A stretch of DNA of 64,000 bases from Botrytis cinerea B05.10 (taxonomy: Eukaryota; Ascomycota; Leotiomycetes; Helotiales; Sclerotiniaceae). Positions 12,201 to 24,710 of this stretch are shown in pieces. The notes below the pieces were generated by a model. It was not told where the DNA came from. It saw only the letters and a program-made list of their open reading frames with translations, and did no database searches. Made by a program: the position numbers and the translations under genes. The stretch lies in the NCBI RefSeq assembly GCF_000143535.2, contig NC_037322.1, positions 1,736,001 to 1,800,000 of the forward strand, written 5' to 3'. Position 1 is the stretch's first letter. Each line of letters begins with the position of its first letter.

Positions 12201-13876
12201 GTTCTCGTTTTCGTTTTTCCCCCTTTTGCTCAATATACATATATGCTATGACCCCCTCATCATCTTCTCAGAAGTTTTCGGGAGTTGAGCAGACACATGT
12301 TATCCGTTTCGGTCGAATCGTCGTAGTTTCTCCGGTCTAGACCCGGTCCATTTCTATAATCTCTATGTTTTGACATTATAAAATGGAAAGTTCTCATATC
12401 GTTTGAACTCCAGTCTAGAGTTCAACGTAGCGATTTACTGTCTGCACCAGACACTCATCTACTACTCTATTCAAACATTCACGGATATCAGCCAGCACTT
12501 CCAATTCTTCAGGCTTTCATCGCCATAATTCAGTGTTTCGTCTTGTGCAGTTCAATCCAGCCGTCTTCACAATGCGAAATGATATTGAAATTTAATCACG
12601 ACGGCGCACATTCATTTTCATCCAATATGGACCTCATATCTAAAATATCCAGCCATGCAAGGTCGTCTGTCTCAATTGGGCGAACTTCTCATGTCTTTCT
12701 TATACCCAAATTCTTAATACGGTGCTTAATTCGTACGGGCAGTTGATACGATCGGGAGGAAGCTTCATTTTTCGTAATATCTTCAACTGTACTCTTTGTA
12801 TCAAAATACATGCATCGAACTAAGCAGAAATCCAACATATATTCCACACCAGAGATCTCAATTTTACTTTTACTTTCTACCGAAAATTGAACAAGTGAAT
12901 CAATCAACCTCCAAGCGAATAAATCGCTTGACTGCTCTTCCCTCCTCTCTCCTCTTCTACTAACTCAGAGCCAAAACAAGAAATCCCCAGTCTCCTCTTG
13001 CTCTTACCGAATCTCAAATCCGCATTGCATAGGTCCTCCCCGAGCAAGAACCAAAAATCACCTTTTCAATCTAGAAAAGAAAAAAAGGAACGTTCCAGAA
13101 ATCTGGAGATGCCTCGACTGTGGTTTTCATTAGATGGGCCTGAAGTAATATTCTCCATTTTGCTGTCGTGGAACCCTGTTATAGGTGTTGATATACTTCA
13201 AGCTTTAGTCGAGTCTACTTTTCGATTGGGCGATTGAGGAGGGTATTGGTGGTTATTCATAGATGAGGAGGGATGGGAACAGAATAGAAGGGGTAGGATG
13301 AAATGGGATGGGAAATACAACATTATTTCTCAATTCTCACACGACTGCTGAATAGGATCACCAGTGCTAGACTGACATATGTATGTAGTCTTTATTCAAG
13401 GCAAAGAAAAGAGAAGATAGGAAGTAAAACTTCTTATTTCTAGAACAAATATTTTTTGTTTGTTTTTGTAATTTTCATATATGGAGTCTTATGAAATGAG
13501 ATACCCCATAGACATCACAATATCTCAGTAACATACCAGAAAGTCAGAATCAATCAATCAGTCAATCAATCTACATATGATCTTACCAATTACCACTAGA
13601 AGAATCCCCGACATCATCACTCAAACCAAGCCAAACCAAATCAAATTTGAACCCAGAAAACCCAGAAAATAAAATAATCAAATCCCAATTGTGCTCAATT
13701 TACAAATATCAGACGAGCTCTCCCTCTTTCCCTCTTTCCCTCTTTCCTCCAAACTCACAATCTACAAACAATAAATCAACCATTCATCAAGTCCTTCCCC
13801 ATCTCAGTTCTAAATCCCATGACCGTATTTTATTTTATTCCATTTTTCGAATTTGATCGCGAATTTGAGTAAGAAT
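9255..13876. other. 4.6 kb gene-free region upstream of the phytochrome gene
   Basis: No frame longer than about 150 codons, no family motif and no convincing exon chain was found on either strand. A CT run sits at 9405-9424. The sequence is of average composition, not obviously repetitive and without long AT-rich blocks. The left end should hold the phytochrome promoter and 5' leader, and the right end the 3' UTR of the PNPOx-like gene. The rest could be extended regulatory DNA, a long non-coding RNA or an undetected multi-exon gene. Confidence 0.5.
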
Positions 13877-15940
13877 TTACTTTGCCTCATCTTCAGCGCG
13901 GTCGATGGCGAATTGCTTGTTTTCTTTATTCTTCGCATCGATGAAGTTGGTGATATGTTGTGGGACCTGCTTTGAGAGGGTTTGTTAGCTTTATGTTCTT
14001 CTCATTTTTTATAAAAAAAAAAATTTGGTTTGTGTGTCTGTTTGCTTGGCGATTGCCCAACCCCTTTCCTTTGTACATTGGGGTTTTCGCTTCGCAACCT
14101 CTCGTCCGTATCGTCCGTCTAATATTTTCACTTTCTTGACAGCTTCTCTATCTTTTCTTACCATCTCTCCCCCCCCCCCCCCCCCCCTCTTTCAATAAAA
14201 AAAGTACCAAAAATCATAAAACAAAAGAAAATCTCCTACCTCACGAATCTCGCAATCATCCCCTCTAATCGGCGTTCCGTACACGGTATGCACAGGTACC
14301 ACACCCGTCCATACTCGATTTCTCAATTCTGCATCTTTGAGATCGTGGCGGTCGTCGTGGGGTGGACCGCGACGGATTTTGGCGGAGGCGGTGTGGGGGG
14401 TTATGCGGAGGATCTGGGGGTTGGATTAGGTTATTAGGGGTGCGGAGAGGTGGGGGGGAGGGGGTTAGGAAAAGTAAAGGAAAGGAAGGGAAGCAAACGA
14501 ACTTGGGTAGTAGTCATTTCTGTTTTTGTAGGAGGGACACGAGTGTTTTCCCATCGATCGGTGAGGACGGTGTTGGTTATTTTTTCCATTGCCCACTAGA
14601 TATTTGGAGATGTGTTAGTAGTGTGGATGGGCATGGAACAGTATAGAATTAGTCGAGTTGGGAGGAGATGGAGAGTTTAGCGAGGTCTGTGGGATGATAC
14701 GATAGATGAATGATGAAGAGAATTTGAATGAACGAGGGAACAGGAGATGAGTGGGAAAGGGAGACCCATACCAATTTCTCATCGGCGTCCTCAACGACTT
14801 GACCATAACCTTGTATGATTGCACTGCGGTAATTGTAGCCTATGGGTTTATTAGTCTTTATTTCCTTCAAATTCCTTTTCCTCCTCTCCCCTCTTTCTAT
14901 TCTTCTCTCTTCATCTCTTCCCCCATTCAAAATACTCTCCATCTCCACAAACCCCCTTCATGGCTTTCCCCAAAAAACCCCAACCCCTTCTCACAAACAC
15001 AAAAAATACAAAACTCACTATGGTTATTCGGCGTAAGTGCCAAAATCAATCCATCCAAACAACTCGCCGCAACCGTCATCGGCAATCCTTCTTCTCCGTC
15101 GCTTCCCTCACCTTCCTCTGAAGCTTTCTTCCCCATCCTCATCAACCGACTACTGACATACCCATGCAAATATAAATTCGCTCCTTCGTTAATATTTTCC
15201 TCCGTCGGGTTTTGCGCATCGTAGAGTCCCATGAATCCTAGCATGGGGAGGATGGCGGGGAAGGGATCTTCGGGGGAGGGGGTGTGGACTTGATGAATGG
15301 GGTGGTTAGTGAGGCGTGGAGTAAGAGGGGATTTTGAAGAGTGTAGGGATTTGACAAGATGGGGATGGGAGGGAAATAGAAGTATCCTCCTCTCGGAACC
15401 AGAATCAACAAAAATTTGGGACACAAGAGTAAACTCAAGAAACAGGAATCATATCAACGATTCCAGCAAATAAAACAGATTCTCTGCTCAGACTCACAAG
15501 AAACATGTAAAATGGGCGAACTATTGATAATAGTATGAATCGTGTGATGATCATATTTTGCTATTGCGAACGCGTTAGTGAGATCCAATTGTATGTATGA
15601 ATGTACGGTATCGAAATAGAGGGACAAGATAATGAGTTCGGGGGCTGGAATGAAATAAAGAAGCAAGCGAGAAAGCATATTGAAAATCCTCCATTCGCCC
15701 AGGAAAAGAAAGAGGATTGAAAGGAAAATAATCGAAAAGAGGGAATAATAACCCTCCAAACAAGACACAAGTCATATCCAAGAATCCAACACATCTACCC
15801 AGAAGATCCAAAGATCCAAAGACACCACCAAAAAACCAAAAAAACCAAAACCAAAATAACATACCCCTCGGTTTATATCTCTGCACCGTATTCCTCGGCG
15901 TCTTCGGATACATAGTCATTTCCGCTTCTGCACTTGCCAT
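13877..15940 (-). CDS. Flavin-nucleotide-binding protein, pyridoxamine 5'-phosphate oxidase-like (Pyridox_ox_2 type)
   Basis: A seven-exon gene, each exon too short to stand out alone. Exons on the minus strand: 15940-15865, 15560-15498, 15288-15019, 14839-14772, 14595-14503, 14413-14240, 13966-13877. They join in phase to 277 aa. The protein opens with a YPKTPRNTVQRYKPRAKYD segment, then SSPILHVSF, FPAILPMLGFMG, LYLHGYVSSRLMR, LPMTVAASCLDGLILAL, YNYRSAIIQGYG, NRVWTGVVPVHTVYG and an acidic C-terminal tail. This order is that of the split-barrel FMN-binding family that includes fungal flavin-nucleotide-binding proteins and bacterial 5-nitroimidazole-resistance proteins. The family predicts FMN-dependent redox chemistry; the substrate is unknown. 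Introns are long for this window (89-304 bp); the last carries a 19 bp C run at 14169-14187. Met 8 or Met 10 are alternative starts. Confidence 0.85.
14169..14187. repeat. Poly-C tract in last intron of the PNPOx-like gene
   Basis: Nineteen consecutive C residues on the plus strand, lying inside the proposed intron 13967-14239 and so a G run in the pre-mRNA. It is a likely site of length polymorphism and sequencing error. Confidence 0.9.
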
Positions 15941-17124
15941 ATTTTCGATTGATATTTTTGAAATCTCGAAAACCCCGAAAAGAAAAAGAAAGAAAAAACA
16001 CGGCTTCGAATTTCCCTGATCTTAGATATTCGCGACTCTCTTTCCTTTCCGATTCTGTGTATCGTAGGTATAAAGGAGATGCAAATGCGAATGCAAATGC
16101 AAATGTCAACGTAAATACAAAAGTAAAAGTAAAATCCAAATCTACTTCTCCCAAATATCAAATTCCAAATTCCAAATCCCACCACTATATATACATTCCC
16201 CCCCCTTCCCAACCCTCCCAGCCCCACAATCCCTCACCTTTCTCCTCTCCTCTCCTCTCCTCTCCCCATCTCACCAACCCAACCCAACTCTGACTCAGCC
16301 CCTTCCCTTCCCCCATCCGCATCCCACAAATAAGCACGCATCACGTGGTGCGGGGAGCTCATTACCGCATCCAGCAAGTCCACGCGAAATGGGGCAAGAG
16401 TTTGCGATTACTCACCGTACATCCATCCATACACACCATAACATCACAACCCATCAAACACATCAAACACATCATATCATCCAATTGGGGTTTCAAGATT
16501 ACTGTACCAAGTAACTTAAATATTCTTAATATGCCGTTAAGCCGTTCCTAGCATACATGCATGCATGCATTACTTGACTTGGGCGGGACGTGGGTACTTG
16601 TACAATCATTCCGCAACGATATAATACGACACGGCGATTCCGACATGATGATCTTAGAGGTGATGCAAACGTGAGTTTGTTGATCGCAAGGAATCTCCTT
16701 TGTTGTGGGCACATGCGTACATAAACCGTGCGTACGCGAATTGAATATGATATTTTGTCATACCTAGCAGAAAGATCTAACAGCCAGCTAGCTAGCTCGG
16801 CTCAGCGAAGCTAAGTTGAGCCCTACGATATCAGTTGGATACGAGACTGTATCAAAGCAAAGCAAAGTAAGCCGGATATCCTCGGAGTATCATACCATAC
16901 TTAGGTATTAACATAAAGAAATCTGCAATATTGGGTATCAAACCACATGAGATCCAGACTCCCGACAATCCCATTCCATTCTTTCCCAACCCATCCATTC
17001 ATGTCATATCATATCGTATCATATCATAACGAATCAAATCCCACACAAACGAATTCAAAGATCCGTTTAACATTACAACATCGTTAGCTTCCTTTCCCTT
17101 CCTTTCCTTACTCCCAAACATTTT
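15941..17124. other. Intergenic region upstream of the PNPOx-like gene
   Basis: It holds the PNPOx-like gene's promoter and, at the right end, the 3' UTR of the next minus-strand gene. Simple-sequence features: AAATGC-like hexamers near 16079-16110, a CTCCT pentamer run at about 16240-16265, and a GCAT run near 16556-16569. Overlapping minus-strand frames at 15873-16227 are aromatic, low-complexity translations of this DNA and not genes. Confidence 0.6.
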
Positions 17125-19793
17125 CTATGATTCCATGTCCCAATCCCAAACATAAAATGTCCAGAAATGTTCCTCCCCATGAAACTCCCCTTCATCATGT
17201 GCAAAATCTAGACTTGCCTGCAATTCCTTTGCAAACCCCCAGATTTCATCTAGGGTATACCTACCACCATGTAAATCTTTCTGCAAACGACCCCAAAACT
17301 CCTCATCCTTTAAGCCTTGCTCTTCCTCGTATCTATACCTTTCTTTGAAATGGTTGTAGAATCTTTGTTTTTCATCATCTGGGATATCGCCGAATTTGGC
17401 TTCTCTTCGAGATTGGGAAAAGATAGGGTTTCTGTAAAAACATTTAGGACAGTAGGACGGAGTACGAGGGAATCTCAAACTACCTTTTGGCACCTCGGGG
17501 AGGATCGTAATTGTCTGAGAATGGGTCATTCCCGTCACTGTCATTGCTTTGACTTCTTTGTGACGAGGCAGCGGAGCGTTCTCGTTCTAGTTGTGGAATT
17601 TGTTGCATAGGCCTTCTCAATCTCTTCTTATTTTCCGCTTCCAACTCTAGTCTGACCCTTTCAGCTTGTGGGAGTTTTCGGTATGCAATTCTCTCCATCT
17701 CAAGTTCGATCAGACTAGCTTTCTTTGGGCTGGCCATGATAGTTTTCTGCTGGGTTGAGTTGAATTCTCTTATCATTCGCTCTTGCTCCATTCTCTCAGT
17801 TTCCAGCCTGGCGTCTTCTTCTTCCTGCACACGTCTGCTTTCTTGGATCAATGCAAAATGTTTGTTCCTTTCCTCCTCTATACAAAGCTCAGCACACTTT
17901 ATTCGACATTTTTGTAACAATTCATCTCGCAAATGCTTGCGAACTTCCCTCATTGGTTGCTTCGTCTGGCCGCAGCTCTCGAGGTTCTCCTGGTCTTCGA
18001 GATTTTTGAAAAGTTTAAGGATCACATTAGTGATCCGAATCACATTTGATAAAGCTTCGATTGACAACAGGGTAAGGTTTCCATATGTAAGAATGGCGGC
18101 CTTCAAGACTCTTAAAAATTCCCGAATGAGAACAATGTATATATCCTCCAAATATCTACGTCTCTTTCTTTTAACACGGTCGGGGGCATTTTCTTCCAAG
18201 GCCTGTAAATTGTCGTCTACCCTTTTGTCTAAAATATCAATGACTTGCTCGATCTCTGAATTGGCTCTGATTTGATCGTCATCGTTCTCCGCATTTATTG
18301 CTCCTTTAAGAGATTGATAAAGCTCTTTAAGCTTTCCCAAGCGGCTTCCCATACTCTTTCCAGGTGTTGACACAAGGCCACGCTTCTCCAGAACTACTGG
18401 TATCCATGTACCATTAGTTGCTCTGCAACCGAAGCGGTTTGAAATTTGTTCAATATGTAAAAAAAAACTAAAGTTGATGATTCCATTCCAGGCGACAAGT
18501 TGTTGAGAGATTTCTTGATAACTGTCATCCTCATCCTCTTCTGTATCCTCATTAGGTTGTTCTTTAGCCGCTTCACGCTGTTCTGGAACATCGGCGGCGG
18601 TTGCTACATTAGCTTCTTCTCCAACGTTATCGGGCACTTCTCCTGGTTCCCCTTCAAGTTCTCCAAGCTCTTTCCCCAAGTCTCCAATTTGCTCTTCTCT
18701 GCTTCTCACCTCGCGTGAAGACTGAGCCCTATTGTTGTGGAAACTATTTGCATGGTTGCTACTGATTGTCCTCGCAATATTTGCGTTTTTTTTATGCTGT
18801 TCTCGCGAAATTTGACGTTGCGATTCCGCTGGAGTTAGGGGCATGGCTATTTCTGTTATTCCATCGCTTCCGTCATCTTCGTCGCTTTCATTTTCTCCAT
18901 CGTCTACACGCCCTCCATCATCGTCTCTCGTTTTCCGAACGCTTCCACGTCTATCGTTGAAGGAAGCACCTACGTCAGGCTGTTCAGGTTCTTGGTTCAC
19001 TGTGGAGTCGCCATTTCCAATATCTGCCACGTCAGGAAAGTCTTCCTCAAAATCTTCAGACTCATCAACAGCGTTCTTGTTAGGTTGACCCTGGCCTTTT
19101 TTTGGCTTCACAATATACTGCTTCCGCTTCGGGATACTCTTCGTCTGTAAGTCTTTACTTGCTCGTTTGGAATGCGCGGATCGAATGTCTTGCTCATCTT
19201 CCCCGATAATGAAGTCATAAACGTTTGCTTCATCTCGTTTGCGCTTTTGCGGAGAAGCGCTTTGAAGTTGTGATCCGTCTCGCGCGTCTCTATTTTCTTT
19301 TTCCTTTATTATTTGTTCTTTCCTAGGACGGCCCCTCTTTTTTTTCTCAGCTGGTGATGTTGGCTGAGCAATTTCGAGTTCCTTCGTCATATCTTCGGGC
19401 TCTAATCCGGATGGATCCCCATTATTTTCATTCAATTGCTTGTTCAGTGCATCTTCAACATCCTCGTACGACTCCGGTGCTTCCTGTTCGGGTTGTTGAG
19501 GCTGCCTAGCGGATGGAGCGAATTTTCTGGCGACTTTCATACCCTTTTTTGGCGGTCGATGCATGTTATTAAGAAGGTGTGCCGATGAGGCATCATCTGC
19601 TAGCGCTACCATGATAACACAAAGTCAGACATGACTACAAATGTGTGGATAGTGGTGAATGCACTTACCAACTCCTGATCGTGTGGACTTGGAAACGCCA
19701 TCCTTCGTGTTTGCTAACATTAGGCAATTAGATATATTCGCGTGGTTACTATCAAATGCACTTACCAGCTTCTTGACGTCTAGTCTTTGGCAT
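17125..19793 (-). CDS. Unrecognised nuclear-looking protein with AT-hook, acidic/charged N-terminus and coiled coil
   Basis: Exons on the minus strand: 19793-19766, 19713-19669, 19605-17484, 17431-17125, joining in phase to 833 aa. The first three exons read MPKTRRQEA-ANTKDG...-ALADDASS; the last intron (52 bp) is bracketed by AAAAG/GTAGTT and TTTTTACAG/AAACCC. I do not recognise the family. Visible features: an AT-hook-like KKRGRPRKEQ and several basic nuclear-localisation-like clusters in the first quarter, a long acidic and Ser-rich stretch, a more ordered block starting SQQLVAWNG with a WIPVVLEKRG segment, a helical middle, a strongly charged coiled coil (EEERNKHFALIQESRRVQEE and on), and an aromatic, acidic C-terminus ending DWDMES. 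The composition suggests a chromatin- or DNA-associated role, which is inference only. Confidence 0.72.
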
Positions 19794-20200
19794 GATTCCG
19801 AAACTCGTTTGAGAAAGAAAGAAAGAAATTGATAGACCTTAACAGCTTGCGCGAATATTTGCAGTGGAAATCTTGAGAGTGCTGCAGTACGAGTCGAGAG
19901 ACTTGCTCTCAAGGAGCTGTATTCGGAATTATTCTAGAAAATTCGTTCAATGGGAGATATCGATCGGAACTGGTTGCGGCGCATTCATGATGAAGTATTG
20001 AACAAAAGATATGGAAAATCTGATAAGCAACCGCAGGGCAACAATAAATAATGCTTGCAATCGAGCCCAATCAAAGAGCTCGGGACAAACAGGGATATAG
20101 CTCTCAACCAAAGCTTACCCCATGAAAAAAGGTATCAAACAGCAACGTCTCAAATTTATATCTTCATCACGTTGACTCTTGCGACGAAGCAAAATTGAAG
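19794..20200. promoter_or_regulatory. Shared divergent promoter region
   Basis: A 407 bp gap between the divergent start codons of the AT-hook/coiled-coil gene (minus) and the PP2A activator gene (plus). It must contain both promoters and 5' leaders. No specific transcription-factor site can be asserted by eye. Confidence 0.6.
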
Positions 20201-21764
20201 ATGGCTTCACAGCAGATACTGAATTTGACTCCAGAGACTTCTGTATCTCGAAGTTTATCGATTCTAGATTCATCACAACCACATACTTTTATAAAGCCTG
20301 TAAAGAGAATTCATGAAGGTCACGATGTGCCCCACTTCCTCACATCAAGGGCCTATGCCGATATTGGTGTGTTTATCATGCAACTCAATGTTGCTATGTG
20401 TCCTAGGAAACCATCGGATATAGGTGGAAACCCGCAGGCGTGGACGCTGAATTCCTCCTTGGAGTTATCAGAACCCGTGAAGAAGCTCCAAGAATTACTG
20501 CAAAATATTGATGCTATCATTGATGAAGCACCACCTGATACAGGACCAAGAAGATTTGGCAATGTTAGCTTTCGAAAATGGTACGATTTACTGGAGACGA
20601 GAGCGAAGGACTTACTGAAGCAGTATTTACCGGCCGAGGTACTCCAATTTGGAGGTAGTTCTCCAGATGATGAAGTATCGGCTTTGGATGAACTTACTTC
20701 TTATCTGCTGGGTGGATTTGGGAGTGCGCAGAGACTGGATTATGGAACTGGCCACGAACTTAGCTTTTTGGCTTTCTTGGGATCTATTTGGAAGCTAGGT
20801 GGATTCACCAAAACATCTTCAAATGGAGGCGAGTTAGAAAGAAGTATTGTCATGGGAATTATAGAGCCGTAGGGTTTATCTTCGTCTCTGTTGAGGAAAT
20901 ATGCTAACATGACCATTAGTTACCTACGTGTAATCCGACGTCTTATTCTCACATACACTCTAGAGCCAGCTGGATCTCATGGTGTATGGGGATTAGATGA
21001 TCATTCGTTTTTACCATACATCTTTGGATCTTCTCAGTATTGTCCGGCTATTGCCAATGATGAAGCTATGCCAGTCGAAGGATCTTTACCAGAATCTCCC
21101 AATCCAGGAGATGTAGCTAAGAAAATGACTGTTGATCGAGAACGAAAGAACAATATGTATTTCTCTGCAATTGGTTTCATCAATGATGTAAAAACCGGAG
21201 CATTTTGGGAACATAGTCCAATACTGTTTGATATATCCGGAGTACGATCAGGATGGGGAAAGATAAACAAGGTCAGTATTAATTTTTGATGCCTACAATC
21301 ATTCTAATAGGGCTTAGGGAATGATCAAAATGTATAATGCAGAGGTCCTATCCAAATTTCCAGTGGTACAACATTTCCCATTCGGATCATTATTTAGTTG
21401 GGATCAAGACCCTCATGCTGTATCAGCGCCTCAAACAGCACACACAGCAAATCAACCTCAACCTACAGGTTCAGGCGGAACACCAACCGCCCGACCACCA
21501 GCACAAGAAGGTACAAGAGCACCATGGGCTACCCCCTCACAATCTCAAGGTATGCCGCCTACAGCTGCGCCATGGGCAAATTCAGGAACAGCTACCGGTA
21601 TGCCTTCAACCAGACGAATGATACCTCCTACATCTACAACGGCTTTCCCAAGATCCACGCCTCCCTCGGGCTCACGACCTCCTACAACCAGACCATCATT
21701 TCCAGACAATCACATACCATCACATCCAGATAATGGGCCAACCCGTGCCCCATGGGCCAAATAA
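20201..21764 (+). CDS. rrd1: Serine/threonine phosphatase 2A activator (PTPA; peptidyl-prolyl isomerase), Rrd1-like
   Basis: Exons 20201-20868, 20920-21271 and 21318-21764 join to 488 aa. Both introns (51 and 46 bp) end one exon cleanly and restore family sequence; intron 1 has a GCTAAC branch site, and the alternative acceptor of intron 2 at 21310 runs into a stop. PTPA hallmarks are [48 protein letters not shown] and [20 protein letters not shown]. By family knowledge the protein assembles and reactivates PP2A-type phosphatase catalytic subunits, in cytosol and nucleus. A Pro/Thr/Ala-rich tail of about 115 residues follows the folded domain and repeats an APWA motif three times ([17 protein letters not shown] and terminal RAPWAK). 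A long tail suggests Rrd1 over Rrd2, but that assignment is tentative. The start uses ATG at 20201; an upstream in-frame TTG is not needed. Confidence 0.9.
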
Positions 21765-22216
21765 ATAAGGAGAAGACGTTTTTGATAAACCAAGAAAAAG
21801 GGGGTACAATAAAAATCAGTACAATCTAGTACATAAGGAACATAACCCTTTCGGAGAGTTTCAACTAGGTGTCTGTCTAGGTAGCTCCATATAGAATTAT
21901 GCAATAGAGGTTATTCATTAAGGATCTGCTTGTACACGATTCATTCGTTCATTTATTGGCTCGTTGATTGATTCATTCATTTATTCATTTCTTCATTTAT
22001 GTGGGGATACATGTCAAACTATTTAAATGGGGGTGCTAAGGTTAATAAGGTTACCTAACCACTCACTCACTCTCACCAGTCTGTCTATGTATTATTACTA
22101 TTGGTAAATCCACATCCAATCCAAACCCCATCGATGCCCTCATTCCCTCCTAGTATTTCCACATGAACTATATCGGAGATTCGTAGATATTTATTTTTTA
22201 TTCATTTATACATTTA

Positions 22217-22475
22217 TACATACATACATACATACATACATACATACATACATACATACATACATACATACATACATACATACATACATACATACATACA
22301 TACATACATACATACATACATACATACATACATACATACATACATACATACATACATACATACATACATACATACATACATACATACATACATACATACA
22401 TACATACATACATACATACATACATACATACATACATACATACATACATACATACATACATACATACATACATAC
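22217..22475. repeat. (CATA)n microsatellite, about 65 units
   Basis: An uninterrupted TACA/CATA tetranucleotide tract of about 259 bp, followed by short TATC/CATC tracts. Read from the minus strand it gives open frames of repeating Met-Tyr-Val-Cys in all three phases, which is a consequence of the repeat and not coding. Confidence 0.97.
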
Positions 22476-22650
22476 CTATCTATCCATCCATCTATCCAAA
22501 GAAAAACACATCCCTCACCTCTCCAGCGCAAATCCCCAATCTCCAGCACCCTATTTATTAACCTAGACGGACAGGCGAAATTATATATATATATACAGAC
22601 CTGGTGGACGCGAGTATGCTGTTTGTATAGTTATTAGAAATGGATTAGAG

Positions 22651-22690
22651 AGGGAAAGGGAAAGGGAAAGGGAAAGGGAAAGGGAAAGGG
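22651..22690. repeat. (GGGAAA)n microsatellite
   Basis: About six to seven perfect purine hexamers, followed by degenerate GA-rich sequence up to about 22735. It is a polypurine/polypyrimidine tract. Confidence 0.9.
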
Positions 22691-24710
22691 AGAAGAAGGG
22701 GAGGAAGAAAGAAAGAAAGAAGGGAAAAGAAAAAGATGTTTGTAGGATTATTTATTATTTGATTAGCTAGTTAATTTGATAATAAAGGGAAAGAAAGAGA
22801 GAGTAAAGATATATTGTATAGATAGGTATAGATAGATAGGTATAAATTAGCTATCTAGTAATCTCTCTCTCTCTCTCTCTATCTATCTATATGTAATAGA
22901 TCGCGTATCTGGATATGCATATATACTCGTATGTTGTATACTCACTCTATTGTAGGACATGCACTCGAGTATAAAATCAAACATCAAAAAGACAATCCAA
23001 TCAATCATTCATTCATTCATTCATTCCACCAGTCGCTATAATATTGATTCAACTCAAACCATCAAGCGCGCCCCCCAAAAAATTCAAGCCAAGCCAAACC
23101 CAACCAACACAACTTCCACAAAATCTTCCCTGCATCCCCCTTTCCTCTCAACCCATCCATCAATTTCCCACCCCTCCCCTCCCCGAAATTGACACCATCA
23201 CCATGTCTCAATCTCAAATTCTCCCACCCATTCTCCCAATTTCCCAGTTTCACCATCCCAAATTTCATCGTCTCCTTGGGCAAGGTTCTTTCTTGGTCAA
23301 CGCATTCTCCACCCGCGGTTCCGCAGCAGTCACCCCCGAAAACTCACTACCCCTACACGCCTTAGCCTCCCCTCCCTAGTTATGTTCAAATAAGAATCTG
23401 TCGGGTGGTCTGCTTGTCATCCTGGAGCATCGAGATGGGCATGGACTGACCAAGTCGCTGATTAACCGACTGGTGGGCGTGGCGATGTGAATTGTGGGTG
23501 GACTGCTGGCTGATTGTAATGTAACGGTTTGATATGGACCATGGATGATGGGATGTGAAGGGCAGAGTCAGAGTGCGTACCTCGGGAGATGCAATGCATC
23601 CCAAGGAGATAGATATGGATGACTGACTGACTCCTGCGCAAGATATTTATAGGATCATGCAAAGTCGTCGGTTCTAGATTGGTCGGAACCTTGAATAATG
23701 TATCTGGGTTGTGATCAGATGTAAATTAATATGGGCGCTGGACTTGGGTGTGAGCCCAATAGATAGAGGTCCTTGAGGAGAAGAATGCAAATGCACATGA
23801 TTCGAAGAGCTATCGAATGTCGAATCGGGAGGGCGTGCATCTTTTGTTCTTTTGTTCTTTTGTTCTTTCTTTCTTTCTTTCTTTCTTCTCTCTCTTCTTT
23901 CTTCTTTCTCTCTTGTCTTTCTTGTCTTTCTTTCTCCCACCGACGCTAGATGCGAACGACATTCTGCATGCATGGGTGAGTGGGTGGGTGAATGACTGAA
24001 TGACTGAATGACTGAATGACTGAATGAAAGTGCAGACGTATACATGCCTCCATGTATGCCTCCATGTGTGTATGTATGTGCATGTGTCATTTGCGAGAGC
24101 GATCCCCAAATGAGGGATTAAGGTTTGGATTCTTGGTCTGATCTTATCTTGTCTTGTCTTGTGTCGCTCTCGCTCTTGACTGGGTCGTGTGTATCTCGCA
24201 ACCAGCAAAAGCGTCCACCCTCCTTTCCCATTAGCAATTTTGATTCACGTACTTTCTTCCCTCCCTTTTCCATACATAACATAACATCGCTCTCCATCGC
24301 CATCACCGTCACCATCTCCGTCACCACCACCACCACCACCACCACCATCGCTCAAAACACACATTCACAACATCCATCACTTTACTTAACCTGGCTGCAC
24401 TTCCCGTGAGGAGTTGTCACGAGAGTCATAGTCATCAATCAACCCATCTCGTCTCATCCCATCCATCTCGTCCATCTCGTCCATCCCATCTCTCCCATCT
24501 CTCCCATCTCTCCCAAATTAAAACATCCAAAATCCAACGTTCCAGAACACAACATATCCAAATCTCTTCTCTTCATAATTCTTTAAAATTGGATCTTCAC
24601 AAAAGGTCTCATTCTTCTTTCCGACAAACTCGTCGAGATACCCAAAATAATTTAAAATCACTCCATCCATACAAGGGGCTCTAATCCACTCTAAAAGAAA
24701 ATCTATCAAA

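Larger units (their letters stand above)
21765..24710. other. Intergenic spacer dense in microsatellites
   Basis: No gene is supported. It contains the 259 bp CATA tract, an AT dinucleotide run near 22582-22594, GGGAAA hexamers at 22651-22690, GATA-like and CT runs at 22815-22890, CATT runs near 23006-23026, CTTT/TTCTTTTG pyrimidine runs at 23842-23890, GACTGAAT octamers near 23993-24027, a CAC run near 24324-24344 and CATCTC-type repeats at 24465-24515. Predicted peptides in all frames are simple repeats. The right end is the promoter of the small Ala-rich protein gene. Confidence 0.65.

Noticed and set aside
17736..18275. 179-codon plus-strand ORF, Ser/Leu-rich
   Set aside because: It is antisense to the charged coiled-coil exon; Ser/Leu/Arg richness is the usual reverse complement of Glu/Lys-rich coding.
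18430..18480. Possible intron within the AT-hook/coiled-coil gene (QLVAWNG...GCRATNG)
   Set aside because: A T-rich stretch and TTGCAG are present, but the only GT upstream (GTCGCC) is a poor donor, and the frame stays open without splicing.
22198..22549. Minus-strand ORFs of repeating Met-Tyr-Val-Cys (87-111 codons)
   Set aside because: They are pure translations of the CATA microsatellite, open in all three frames, with no other coding sign.
23810..24208. Minus-strand ORFs rich in Lys/Glu/Arg and His/Ser
   Set aside because: They translate CTTT and GACTGAAT simple repeats.
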